From Desulfuromusa sp. (GTDB lineage: Bacteria; Desulfobacterota; Desulfuromonadia; Desulfuromonadales; Geopsychrobacteraceae): 10,657 nt of DNA. The notes beneath the pieces are model-generated. The model was not told where the DNA came from. It saw only the letters and a program-made list of their open reading frames with translations, and did no database searches. The stretch is from NCBI GenBank assembly GCA_030590745.1, contig JAUVCS010000015.1:1-10657 (forward strand). Direction: 5' to 3'. A program made the position numbers and the translations under genes. This document shows, piece after piece, positions 1 through 7,283 of this stretch. Every line of letters starts with the position of its first letter. Position 1 is the stretch's first letter.

Positions 1-23
1 GAATAGATGTTGCAAAAATATAG

Positions 24-45
24 TCTCTATTAAGAAGAGTAGAGA
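24..45. repeat. Short inverted repeat upstream of pepN
   Basis: TCTCTA at 24-29 and TAGAGA at 40-45 are perfect 6-base inverted arms around a 10-base purine-rich loop, 26 bases before the pepN start. A TATAGT at 19-24 could be a -10 box, but its -35 would lie outside the window. The repeat could be an operator or a leader hairpin, or it may be chance in AT-rich sequence. No T-tract follows it, so it is not a typical terminator for the preceding gene. Confidence 0.3.
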
Positions 46-71
46 GAAAACACCTGAACATACGGACATAG

Positions 72-2723
72 ATGACAATGAATAATATTTCGAAAACTCC
101 CCAGACAATCTATCTTAAAGATTACAAAACTCCCGCTTATCTGGTCGAACAAGTTGAATTAAAATTTACCCTGGACGATTCTTCAACCCGGGTTGACTCA
201 ATTCTCCATATGTTTCTGAATCCTGATCGAAATGGTGAGTTGGAACCACTATATTTGAATGGGGAGCAGTTGCAGTTACTGGCGGTTAAGCTGGATGGAA
301 CAGCGCTCAGCTCAAACGATTACGTTCAGGATGATAAAAGCCTGCAGATCGTCCCGGTAGCGGAAAAGTTTACTCTGGAAATTCAAACCAGGATTGATCC
401 CCTTAATAATACGGCTCTGGAGGGGCTTTATCTGACCAGTGGGAATTTTTGTACCCAGTGTGAGGCGGAGGGCTTTCGGCGTATCACCTATTATCCCGAT
501 CGACCCGATGTGCTGGCCCGCTTCAAGGTGCGAATAGAGGCGGAGCAAAAATACTCCAAGTTGCTCAGTAATGGGAATCTACTGGAGCAGGGTGAATTGC
601 CTGGTGGACGCCATTATGCCGTATGGGAAGATCCTTATCCTAAACCCAGCTATCTGTTTGCTCTGGTGGCGGGTGACCTGGTGTGTCTGGAGGATTATTA
701 CACCACCACATCAGGGCGCGATGTACTGCTGCAGATCTATGTTGAAGAACGCAATGGCAACTATTGTGATCACGCCATGCTGTCACTGAAGAAATCGATG
801 CAGTGGGATGAAGAAACTTTCGGTCTGGAATACGACCTTGATCGCTTTATGATTGTCGCTGTTGATGATTTCAATATGGGAGCGATGGAAAATAAAGGGT
901 TGAATGTTTTTAATTCCAAATATGTTCTGGCCCGCCCTGAAACGGCAACCGACACTGATTATCTGGGAATTGAATCGGTGATCGGACATGAATATTTTCA
1001 TAATTGGACCGGTAACCGGGTGACCTGTCGGGACTGGTTTCAACTCAGTTTGAAAGAGGGGTTGACGGTCTTTCGCGATCAACAGTTCTCTGCCGATATG
1101 AATTCAGAGGCGGTCAAACGGATTGATGATGTGCGGATTCTGCGGCAGTTCCAGTTTCCCGAAGATGCTGGTCCGATGGCCCATCCGGTACGACCGGCTG
1201 CTTATCAGGAGATTAATAATTTCTACACCACAACAATCTACAACAAGGGTGCGGAGGTTATCCGGATGATGCAGACTCTCCTTGGTAGAGAGAAATTTAT
1301 TGCCGGGATCAAATTATATCTTGATCGACATGATGGGCAGGCGGTCACTTGTGATGACTTTGTCGCAGCAATGGAAGAGACCGGAGCCATTGACCTGACC
1401 CTGTTCAAACGCTGGTATTGGCAGGCGGGAACTCCGCAGGTAACGATTAAGCAGGTTTACAACCGTGACCAGCGCACCTTGACGCTGAAAATTTCGCAAC
1501 GTTGTTCGGCAACTCCGGGGCAAAAAGAGAAACAGCCCTTTCATGTCCCCATTGCCGTTGGTTTAATCGCTGCCACCGGGGAAGATTTGCCGCTGCAGTT
1601 GACGGGAGAGGGGCAACCCGGAACAACAACACGAGTGTTGAATCTGACTGATGCCGAGCAGGAATTTACTTTTGTCGGGATGACCCAGCAACCGGTTCTC
1701 TCTCCTTTGCGGGGATTTTCTGCACCAGTCCGGGTGGAGTGTGATTTTACTGATGATGAATTAGCTTTCCGTATGGCTTACGACAGTGATGCTTTTAATC
1801 GTTGGGATGCCGGGCAGACTCTGGCATTGACTGAACTGTTGCGGATCTACAAGAGTCGCCAGAGCGGGGGGCGCGCTGCCCTGCAAGCGGGCTTTGTTGC
1901 GGCCTGGAGAAAAGCTCTATCTGACCGTCAGGTTGATCAAAGTCTGTTAGCACAGTTATTGACTCTGCCGAGCGAGCAATATCTGGCGGATCAGCTTGAT
2001 GGCTTTGATCCGCAGCTGATCAGAACGGTTCGTGACCAGGCTGTTCTGCAGTTGGCGCGGGAGAATCAACCGCTGTTGTTGGAACGTTATTCTGACTGTT
2101 TCACTGTGACAGAGGATTATTCTCTCGATCCCGCTGCGGTTGGGCGGCGCAGCCTGGGTAACTTCTGCCTGTCGCTGCTGGTTCGATTGGAACAACGGGA
2201 GACGGATGAGCTATGTTTGCAGCAGTACCGAAATGCGGTAAATATGACCGATCGGTTAGCGGCTTTCGCCTCACTTGTCGATAGTTCCAGCGTTGATCGA
2301 CAGGATGTTATCGATGATTTTTATCAGAGTTGGAAGCAGCAGCCATTACTTCTTGATAAATGGTTCACCATTCAGGCGCTCAGCCATCGAAGTGAAACGT
2401 TTACCGAGATTGAGAATTTATTGCAGCATGCTGATTTCAGTCTGAGTAATCCGAACCGGGTGCGGGCATTGCTCGGTGCTTTTTACCAGAATATGGCAGT
2501 TTTTCATCGTTCCGATGGAGCTGGATACAAATTGCTGGTAGAGCAGATCATTATCCTTGATCAGAAAAATCCCCAGGTGGCGGCGCGAATGGCAGCTCCC
2601 TTGACTCGCTGGAAACATCTGGAAATAAACCGTCGGAAGCTGATGGAACAACAATTGATCCGTTTGCAAAAAATGGATCTTTCAAGTGATCTTTACGAAA
2701 TTGTGAATAAGAGTCTGCAATAG
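72..2723 (+). CDS. pepN: Aminopeptidase N (M1 family zinc metallopeptidase)
   Basis: This cytoplasmic exopeptidase removes N-terminal amino acids from peptides and acts late in protein turnover. The protein has 883 residues; E. coli PepN has 870. The substrate-binding GAMEN motif is at 270-274. The zinc site HExxH-x18-E is H306, E307, H310 and E329, and the catalytic Tyr lies in TIYNKG at Y390. These are offset by nine residues from E. coli (H297, E298, H301, E320, Y381), so the enzyme looks complete. Beyond about residue 550 comes the helical C-terminal region typical of the gamma-proteobacterial-type M1 enzymes. No signal peptide is seen. The start is ATG at 72 with only a weak GGA at 64-66; ATG at 78, two codons later, is equally possible. 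The next gene follows after 15 bases, suggesting cotranscription. Confidence 0.96.
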   Translation: MTMNNISKTPQTIYLKDYKTPAYLVEQVELKFTLDDSSTRVDSILHMFLNPDRNGELEPLYLNGEQLQLLAVKLDGTALSSNDYVQDDKSLQIVPVAEKFTLEIQTRIDPLNNTALEGLYLTSGNFCTQCEAEGFRRITYYPDRPDVLARFKVRIEAEQKYSKLLSNGNLLEQGELPGGRHYAVWEDPYPKPSYLFALVAGDLVCLEDYYTTTSGRDVLLQIYVEERNGNYCDHAMLSLKKSMQWDEETFGLEYDLDRFMIVAVDDFNMGAMENKGLNVFNSKYVLARPETATDTDYLGIESVIGHEYFHNWTGNRVTCRDWFQLSLKEGLTVFRDQQFSADMNSEAVKRIDDVRILRQFQFPEDAGPMAHPVRPAAYQEINNFYTTTIYNKGAEVIRMMQTLLGREKFIAGIKLYLDRHDGQAVTCDDFVAAMEETGAIDLTLFKRWYWQAGTPQVTIKQVYNRDQRTLTLKISQRCSATPGQKEKQPFHVPIAVGLIAATGEDLPLQLTGEGQPGTTTRVLNLTDAEQEFTFVGMTQQPVLSPLRGFSAPVRVECDFTDDELAFRMAYDSDAFNRWDAGQTLALTELLRIYKSRQSGGRAALQAGFVAAWRKALSDRQVDQSLLAQLLTLPSEQYLADQLDGFDPQLIRTVRDQAVLQLARENQPLLLERYSDCFTVTEDYSLDPAAVGRRSLGNFCLSLLVRLEQRETDELCLQQYRNAVNMTDRLAAFASLVDSSSVDRQDVIDDFYQSWKQQPLLLDKWFTIQALSHRSETFTEIENLLQHADFSLSNPNRVRALLGAFYQNMAVFHRSDGAGYKLLVEQIIILDQKNPQVAARMAAPLTRWKHLEINRRKLMEQQLIRLQKMDLSSDLYEIVNKSLQ

Positions 2724-2727
2724 AAGC

Positions 2728-2732
2728 GGGAG
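2728..2732 (+). promoter_or_regulatory. Ribosome binding site that decides a GTG start
   Basis: GGGAG lies 6 bases before the GTG at 2739. The ATG two bases earlier (2737) is followed directly by TGA in its own frame, so GTG is the only sensible start for the downstream dehydrogenase-like gene. Confidence 0.6.
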
Positions 2733-2738
2733 AAAAAT

Positions 2739-3656
2739 GTGAGTGATTATACAATTATAGGCTGTGGTGATATCGGTTTTCGGGTGGCTCGAGAGTTGAT
2801 TAAGCAGAATCATCAGGTCCAGGCAACGATCCATTTTGAAGAGGGAACCAAGGTTCCTCAATCAGCCGGGATAGAGACAATTATCGCCAATTTTGATTAT
2901 CAGGAGGATGTCCCGGAACTTCCTTTGCTGGGGAGGAAACTTTTCTATCTCATGCCCCCGCAGGGAGGCGGCTCAAGCGATTTCCGGATGTTGAATTTTT
3001 GCCGCAAGCTGTCACCGGATAATTATCCCGCCAAGATTGTATATATCAGTACCAGTGGGGTTTATGGTGATTGTGGCGATGCGCTGGTGACGGAGGAAAC
3101 CCCGCTCAATCCAATGTCGAGTCGGGCAAAACGTCGCGTCAGTGCTGAAAATCAGTTACGTGACCAGGCCGATAAGTTTGGATTTGAGCTGGTTATCCTC
3201 CGGGTGACAGGTATTTACGGCCCGGGACGGTTGCCGATAGCCCAGTTACAAAAAGGGCATGAGGTGCTGATTGCGGAAGATGCACCGAGGACTAATCGAA
3301 TTCATAGCCTTGATCTGGTGCAGATTTGCCTGGCGGCGATGGAAAAAGGGGAAGATGGGGACATTTTCAATGTTTGTGATGGCGAAGAGAGCAGTATGAG
3401 CCAGTACTTCATGGCGGTCGCAGAGAGATATGATCTTCCACAGCCACAGCAGTTGAGCTGGGCTGAGGCAGAAAAAATGATGAATCCACTGACCTTCTCA
3501 TTTTTAAAAGAGTCACGGCGGATGTCCAATCAAAAGATGGTTGAAAAGCTTGCGATTAAGCTGCAATATCCAACCTTGGAGAAAGGGTTAGGTGGCAGCC
3601 AATCTATTTCAGATTTGCATATTGGTGAGGACTCTGCGACCAATAATGAAAATTAA
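2739..3656 (+). CDS. Atypical extended SDR / NAD(P)-binding epimerase-like protein (YeeZ-like)
   Basis: The protein has 305 residues and a Rossmann fold. The dinucleotide motif GxGxxG is G8, G10, G13 right at the N-terminus, and STSGVYG (104-110) is the fourth strand and Ser motif of NAD-dependent epimerases. The expected YxxxK catalytic pair is absent: by alignment to the conserved Glu (E137), the Tyr and Lys positions are R129 and R133. The segment LRVTGIYGPGR near residue 155-165 and a late NVCDGEE match the SDR family. This pattern is that of the atypical SDRs such as E. coli YeeZ, whose substrate is not established to my knowledge. It could bind a nucleotide without classic dehydrogenase chemistry. 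The GTG start is supported by GGGAG. It sits 15 bases behind pepN, so the two are probably one operon. The specific substrate cannot be told from the sequence. Confidence 0.85.
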   Translation: MSDYTIIGCGDIGFRVARELIKQNHQVQATIHFEEGTKVPQSAGIETIIANFDYQEDVPELPLLGRKLFYLMPPQGGGSSDFRMLNFCRKLSPDNYPAKIVYISTSGVYGDCGDALVTEETPLNPMSSRAKRRVSAENQLRDQADKFGFELVILRVTGIYGPGRLPIAQLQKGHEVLIAEDAPRTNRIHSLDLVQICLAAMEKGEDGDIFNVCDGEESSMSQYFMAVAERYDLPQPQQLSWAEAEKMMNPLTFSFLKESRRMSNQKMVEKLAIKLQYPTLEKGLGGSQSISDLHIGEDSATNNEN

Positions 3657-3662
3657 TTCAGG

Positions 3663-3711
3663 TTCATGGTTGCAGATTGGTATAAATTAAGCTAAAATGC
3701 TGATCCATGAA
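3663..3711. repeat. Inverted repeat flanking the candidate fbp promoter
   Basis: TTCATGG at 3663-3669 and CCATGAA at 3705-3711 are perfect 7-base inverted arms, 35 bases apart. They bracket the candidate -35/-10 pair exactly: one arm touches the -35 box and the other covers the expected transcription start. This is the geometry of an operator with two half-sites, but a chance match is possible. Confidence 0.35.
3670..3698 (+). promoter_or_regulatory. Candidate sigma-70 promoter for fbp
   Basis: TTGCAG (-35, 3670-3675) and TAAAAT (-10, 3693-3698) are separated by exactly 17 bases in the gap of 159 bases before fbp. The -10 box matches consensus at five of six positions, the -35 box at three. 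It would give a leader of roughly 110 bases. No terminator is visible for the preceding gene, so read-through from pepN and the SDR gene is also possible. Confidence 0.4.
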
Positions 3712-3790
3712 AAAGTACGTAGTTGGTTTGTCAGTAGGTAGTTTTTAAGGCGCACTGTCAATTGTCGGCTTCCATGCGGAAACTGGCTTA

Positions 3791-3812
3791 ACTGAATCAG
3801 GGAGATTTCAGT
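3791..3812 (+). promoter_or_regulatory. Leader hairpin carrying the fbp Shine-Dalgarno in its loop
   Basis: ACTGAA (3791-3796) and TTCAGT (3807-3812) can pair as a 6-base stem. The 10-base loop contains the ribosome binding site GGGAG (3800-3804), and the stem ends three bases before the fbp ATG. In RNA this could display or gate the binding site. The stem is short and AT-rich, so its stability is uncertain. Confidence 0.35.
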
Positions 3813-3815
3813 CCA

Positions 3816-4796
3816 ATGAGCAGACCGGGAAAAACAAAATTCCAGATCGATTTGCGGCGACATTTGCGGGAACACTATGTTGAAGAGAACCTGATCCATT
3901 TGATCTCTGAGATTGCCGAAGCGTCCAAATATATTATTCACTCTATCAGCACCGGTGATCTGGGAGTGGCTGGTACTTCCAATCTTTACGGGGAGCAACA
4001 GTTAGCTCTGGATGTCCTTGCAGACCGAATTCTGCGTAAACGGCTTGATCATTCCCGGGTGGTTGCCAATATGATGTCAGAGGAGATGGATGAAATTATT
4101 CCGGTCTCTCCTGACTGCGGTGGAAAATATTCGGTGGCTTTTGACCCGTTGGATGGATCTTCTCTGGTTGATGTCAACCTGGCTGTTGGCACGATTGTTT
4201 CTATTTTTCAGGGGTGTGATCTGCTGCAACCGGGACGCAAGCAGGTTGCTGCGTTGTATATTCTCTACGGACCGCGAACAACGTTGGTTTACAGTGTCGG
4301 CAAGGGAGTTCATGAATTCGGCATGAATATGTTGAGAGAATATACTCTGCTACAAGAGAATATCACTATCAAGCCGCAGGGGAATCTCTATTCTCCTGGT
4401 GGACAACGGAATCTCTATACCCCGGGAGTTGAGGCCTTTATCAGTAAATTGGAGCAGCGTGGGGTCAAGCTTCGTTACAGTGGTGGCTTTGTTCCTGATA
4501 TCAACCAGGTTTTGCTCAAAGGTGAGGGGATCTTCTTCTACCCGCATCTGCAGAATAAGCCACAGGGGAAATTGCGCGTATTGTTCGAACTGAGTCCAAT
4601 GGCGTTTTTAATCGAGCAGGCAGGAGGGGCCGCTTCCGATGGCCGACAACCTATTTTAGATATACAACCAGAGCAGATTCATGAACGTTCACCGGTATTT
4701 ATCGGCTGTAAAAAGGATGTTGCACTGGCTGAAGAATTTATCCGTGAGATGGAAAGTGGCAAGGAAGGTAAAGCTGAAAAGAAAGCGAAACCCTGA
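3816..4796 (+). CDS. fbp: Fructose-1,6-bisphosphatase, class I
   Basis: It hydrolyses fructose 1,6-bisphosphate to fructose 6-phosphate, the committed step of gluconeogenesis, in the cytoplasm. The protein has 326 residues, close to the usual 320-340. Metal-binding acidic residues are visible: SEEMDE with E89 and E90, and DPLDGSS with D110 and D113. RYSGGFVPDINQ contributes to the sugar-phosphate site, and LSPMAFLIEQAGGAASDG is the conserved C-terminal segment with its metal-binding Glu. The C-terminus ends in a Lys/Glu-rich tail, probably disordered. The ATG at 3816 follows GGGAG at 3800-3804 and gives the normal N-terminus. The overall sequence resembles remembered Geobacter-type enzymes, including TGDLGVAGTSNLYGEQQ. 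It has its own candidate promoter with flanking inverted repeats, which suggests regulation separate from pepN. comEC follows after 56 bases. Confidence 0.96.
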   Translation: MSRPGKTKFQIDLRRHLREHYVEENLIHLISEIAEASKYIIHSISTGDLGVAGTSNLYGEQQLALDVLADRILRKRLDHSRVVANMMSEEMDEIIPVSPDCGGKYSVAFDPLDGSSLVDVNLAVGTIVSIFQGCDLLQPGRKQVAALYILYGPRTTLVYSVGKGVHEFGMNMLREYTLLQENITIKPQGNLYSPGGQRNLYTPGVEAFISKLEQRGVKLRYSGGFVPDINQVLLKGEGIFFYPHLQNKPQGKLRVLFELSPMAFLIEQAGGAASDGRQPILDIQPEQIHERSPVFIGCKKDVALAEEFIREMESGKEGKAEKKAKP

Positions 4797-4852
4797 TCAG
4801 CTTCAAACTTGATGCTCTAGGCTTTTATTGATTTGCAACTCGGGAGGGGGAA

Positions 4853-7231
4853 ATGCAGCCGATACTCATCGCCTTGTCTGCAACTATTGTCGGCTTATTT
4901 CTGGCTCCAATCTATCCACTACCAAGCTCTCCCGGTTGGTGGTTTGTCGTTTGTTCTGGTTTGCTATTTTTCCTGCTACGTCGCTACCCCCGGTTTTCTC
5001 TTATCTTTTTGTTTCTTGCTGTCTCCGTTGTTGCAAATTTGCGCTATCCCCTTCAGTTTCCATCCCGTCAAGAAATTATTCACATCGATCAACTGGCACA
5101 AAAGGTTACTTTGACCGGGACCGTCACAGATATCAGGCAACTCACTGACGGACGGAGTTGGATTGAATTGCGTGCCGGTTCGGTGGCGATAAAAGATCAG
5201 CCGATACCATTGAAATCGCCACTGCTGGTCCGTATTTATATGGGTGAAGGGACTGATCAGCTGTTTCCCGGTGATCTCATTCGCTGTAAAAGTCGGATAC
5301 GTCAGCCGCGTCTTTTTGGTATGCCGGGTGAATTTAACTGGCCCCGCTATCTGGCCAGTCAGCATGTCGATATGACGGCCTGGGTTAAAAATATTGATAA
5401 AATAACCATCTTAAACCGGCAAAAAAATAGTATCAATCGGTGGGTTGTTAGATGGCGCAGTCGGATTGCTGAAACTATTCAGGGTCTGATGCCGGAGAAC
5501 CGCGCTTATCTGGTCAGGGCGCTGGTATTGGGTGAGGGGCGGGTGATTCCTGATTCCATACGAAAAACTCTGGCAAAGGGTGGTATCAGTCATCTTTTTG
5601 CCATTTCTGGACTCCATCTGGGAATGATTGCTTTACTTGGTTATCGACTCCTGCTCTATTTTTATCGGTGTTTTCCCCGGTTACTCAATTGGCAACCACC
5701 ACAACGGATTTTACCCCTGCTGCTTCTCCCCCTATTGTTTGGCTATCTACTCTTGACCGGTGATGCTGTTTCCACCCGCCGGGCTTTTGTTATTGCCGGT
5801 TTAGTGGCGATGTTTCTCTGCTGGCGTTATTACGTGAACCCCCTGCTGTTGCTGGCTTCTCTTGCCCTTTTATCCCTGCTGGTGAATCCATTGCTCTTCT
5901 GGCAGGCAGGTTGGCAACTCTCATTTTCCGGTGCTGCCGGGATTCTTCTCTGGCAACCGTTGTGGCAACATCAGGGGAGAAACCTCCCCTTATATTTTCG
6001 TTATCCTGTTCAGTTGTTTCTGGTGACTTTTGCAGCAATGCTGAGCACTTTACCTCTTGTCCTGTTTAATTTTCATCTCTTGGCACCTATCGGGGTTGTC
6101 GCAAATCTTATCTGTGTCCCAATTGTCACGCTGTTAGCTCTACCGATTGGTTTTTCCGGATTGCTCTTTTATCCACTTTTACCACCGCTGGCAGAACTGT
6201 TATTTCAGCTTTGTGGTTTTGTTCTGGATTTTATCTTGCTGCTGGTGAGCTGGTTTACAGCGCTTCCTGGCTGTAGTGGCAGCTATCTATTCCTTTCCCA
6301 TTGGCAGAATCTGGCAGTTGCTCTGCTTATCTTGCCGTTGCTGTTATTTCCCAAAATCATCAAGACAAAAAGATTGCGATTTGTCGTTATCTGCTTATTG
6401 CCTGCCGCCATCCTTTGGCAATTACCACAGCCCCAATCGTCGCCGGTTTCATTGACCATGTTCAGTGTCGGACAGGGTGAGTCGATGCTGTTGCGGAACA
6501 ATCGTGGGGAGGCAGTTTTGATTGACGGTGGTGGCTTCTACAGCGACCGGTTTGATGTTGGCGAGCGGCTGTTGGCGCCGGCTTTTGCTGAGTTGGGGGT
6601 GACCGAGCTTACTGCTGTTGTTCTGACTCATGATGATCTGGATCACCGTAAGGGGCTGGTTTTTGTTCTGGACAATTTTCCGGTGGGCGAGTTCTGGATT
6701 GGCCAGCCCGCTGCCAAATTAGATTATCAGTTACGGGAGGTTTTGCAGAAAAAAGAGATTCCGGTCAAGATTGCACCCTCTGGATGGGCTAAACTCCCTT
6801 TTTGGACATCCGGTACTCTGCATATCTATAATGGCGCCGTGCACAACAGCCGTAAGAATGACACTTCTCTGGTCATGTATTATGATCATGGCGAAGGGAA
6901 TAGTTTGCTGTTGACTGGTGATCTGGAGGAAAAAGGGGTAGAGAAACTTTTATCAGCAGGATTGCCGGGGCCGGTCTCACTCTTGAAATTACCTCATCAT
7001 GGTAGTAGGTTTTCGGCAACTGACCAGCTCATTGATCAGTTACAACCCAAGTCCTGTCTGGTTTCTGTCGGCTACCAGAACCGTTATCACCTGCCGGATA
7101 GATCGGTTGTCGGTTATCTGCAGGAGAAAAACATTCCTCTTTATCGAACTGATTTTTCAGGCACGCTTCAGGCCCAGTATTCTGAGCAGGGCTGGCAGGT
7201 CAAGCATTGGGAGAGGGGTCTTTTCCGTTGA
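4853..7231 (+). CDS. comEC: ComEC/Rec2 competence DNA-uptake channel protein
   Basis: ComEC is the inner-membrane channel that carries single-stranded DNA into the cytoplasm during natural transformation. The protein has 792 residues. Hydrophobic helices at about 1-65 are followed by a beta-rich OB-like region (about 80-190, the DUF4131 part). The multi-helix competence domain spans about 215-500 and holds the signature SGLHLG at 252-257 and TRRAF further on. The C-terminal metallo-beta-lactamase-like domain (about 545-780) keeps GQGES, LIDGGG, THDDLDH (592-598), LLTGDLEE (D690) and LPHHGS (H715, H716). The usual NxYGHP motif is NRYHLP here (743-748). The binding site GGAGG at 4843-4847, 5 bases ahead, supports ATG 4853. 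All three domains are present, so the gene looks functional. No other competence gene lies in the window. A promoter for the next gene overlaps its stop codon. Confidence 0.94.
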   Translation: MQPILIALSATIVGLFLAPIYPLPSSPGWWFVVCSGLLFFLLRRYPRFSLIFLFLAVSVVANLRYPLQFPSRQEIIHIDQLAQKVTLTGTVTDIRQLTDGRSWIELRAGSVAIKDQPIPLKSPLLVRIYMGEGTDQLFPGDLIRCKSRIRQPRLFGMPGEFNWPRYLASQHVDMTAWVKNIDKITILNRQKNSINRWVVRWRSRIAETIQGLMPENRAYLVRALVLGEGRVIPDSIRKTLAKGGISHLFAISGLHLGMIALLGYRLLLYFYRCFPRLLNWQPPQRILPLLLLPLLFGYLLLTGDAVSTRRAFVIAGLVAMFLCWRYYVNPLLLLASLALLSLLVNPLLFWQAGWQLSFSGAAGILLWQPLWQHQGRNLPLYFRYPVQLFLVTFAAMLSTLPLVLFNFHLLAPIGVVANLICVPIVTLLALPIGFSGLLFYPLLPPLAELLFQLCGFVLDFILLLVSWFTALPGCSGSYLFLSHWQNLAVALLILPLLLFPKIIKTKRLRFVVICLLPAAILWQLPQPQSSPVSLTMFSVGQGESMLLRNNRGEAVLIDGGGFYSDRFDVGERLLAPAFAELGVTELTAVVLTHDDLDHRKGLVFVLDNFPVGEFWIGQPAAKLDYQLREVLQKKEIPVKIAPSGWAKLPFWTSGTLHIYNGAVHNSRKNDTSLVMYYDHGEGNSLLLTGDLEEKGVEKLLSAGLPGPVSLLKLPHHGSRFSATDQLIDQLQPKSCLVSVGYQNRYHLPDRSVVGYLQEKNIPLYRTDFSGTLQAQYSEQGWQVKHWERGLFR

Positions 7232-7256
7232 CAGTTCCCGCTGGAATCTGTTAATT
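7228..7256 (+). promoter_or_regulatory. Candidate promoter for the REC-GGDEF gene
   Basis: A perfect consensus -35 TTGACA (7228-7233) overlaps the comEC stop codon. The -10 is weak: TTAATT (7251-7256) at 17 bases, or GTTAAT at 16 bases. A start of transcription near 7263 would leave a leader of only about 20 bases. A strong -35 with a poor -10 suggests an activated or otherwise controlled promoter, if it is used. Confidence 0.4.
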
Positions 7257-7271
7257 ATCACTATTAATTAT
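7251..7271. repeat. Tandem TTAATTAT direct repeat in the REC-GGDEF leader
   Basis: TTAATTAT occurs at 7251-7258 and again at 7264-7271, with CACTA between them, a period of 13 bases. The copies lie on the candidate -10 region and directly against the Shine-Dalgarno sequence. They could be paired binding sites for a regulator or an unstructured AT-rich leader that aids initiation. The AT bias makes chance plausible. Confidence 0.3.
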
Positions 7272-7277
7272 AGGAGG
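7272..7277 (+). promoter_or_regulatory. Perfect Shine-Dalgarno that points to an ATT start
   Basis: AGGAGG, the full anti-16S complement core, is 6 bases before ATT at 7284. No ATG, GTG or TTG exists in frame between this site and the receiver-domain core, so it fixes the start at a non-standard codon, or marks a mutated or miscalled ATG. Confidence 0.7.
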
Positions 7278-7283
7278 CTTATC

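Noticed and set aside
783..1082. Reverse-strand open frame of 99 codons opposite pepN
   Set aside because: It is antisense to the catalytic core of PepN, which fully explains the sequence, and it shows no recognisable domain or binding site.
3687..3998. Reverse-strand open frame of 103 codons across the fbp leader
   Set aside because: It overlaps the conserved N-terminus of Fbp, has no family resemblance, and all neighbours are on the + strand.
4797..4852. Possible terminator between fbp and comEC
   Set aside because: Only a tiny TCAA/TTGA dyad is present, with no GC-rich stem and no T-tract.
4828..5148. Open frames of 93-106 codons overlapping the comEC start
   Set aside because: They are frame-shifted readings of the comEC 5' end, which has the GGAGG-supported start and the expected N-terminal membrane helices.
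6999..7283. Upstream extension of the diguanylate cyclase frame starting at ATG 6999
   Set aside because: It lies within the 3' end of comEC in another frame, encodes no family-like sequence and has no binding site; the AGGAGG at 7272 and the start of the receiver domain mark the true start region.
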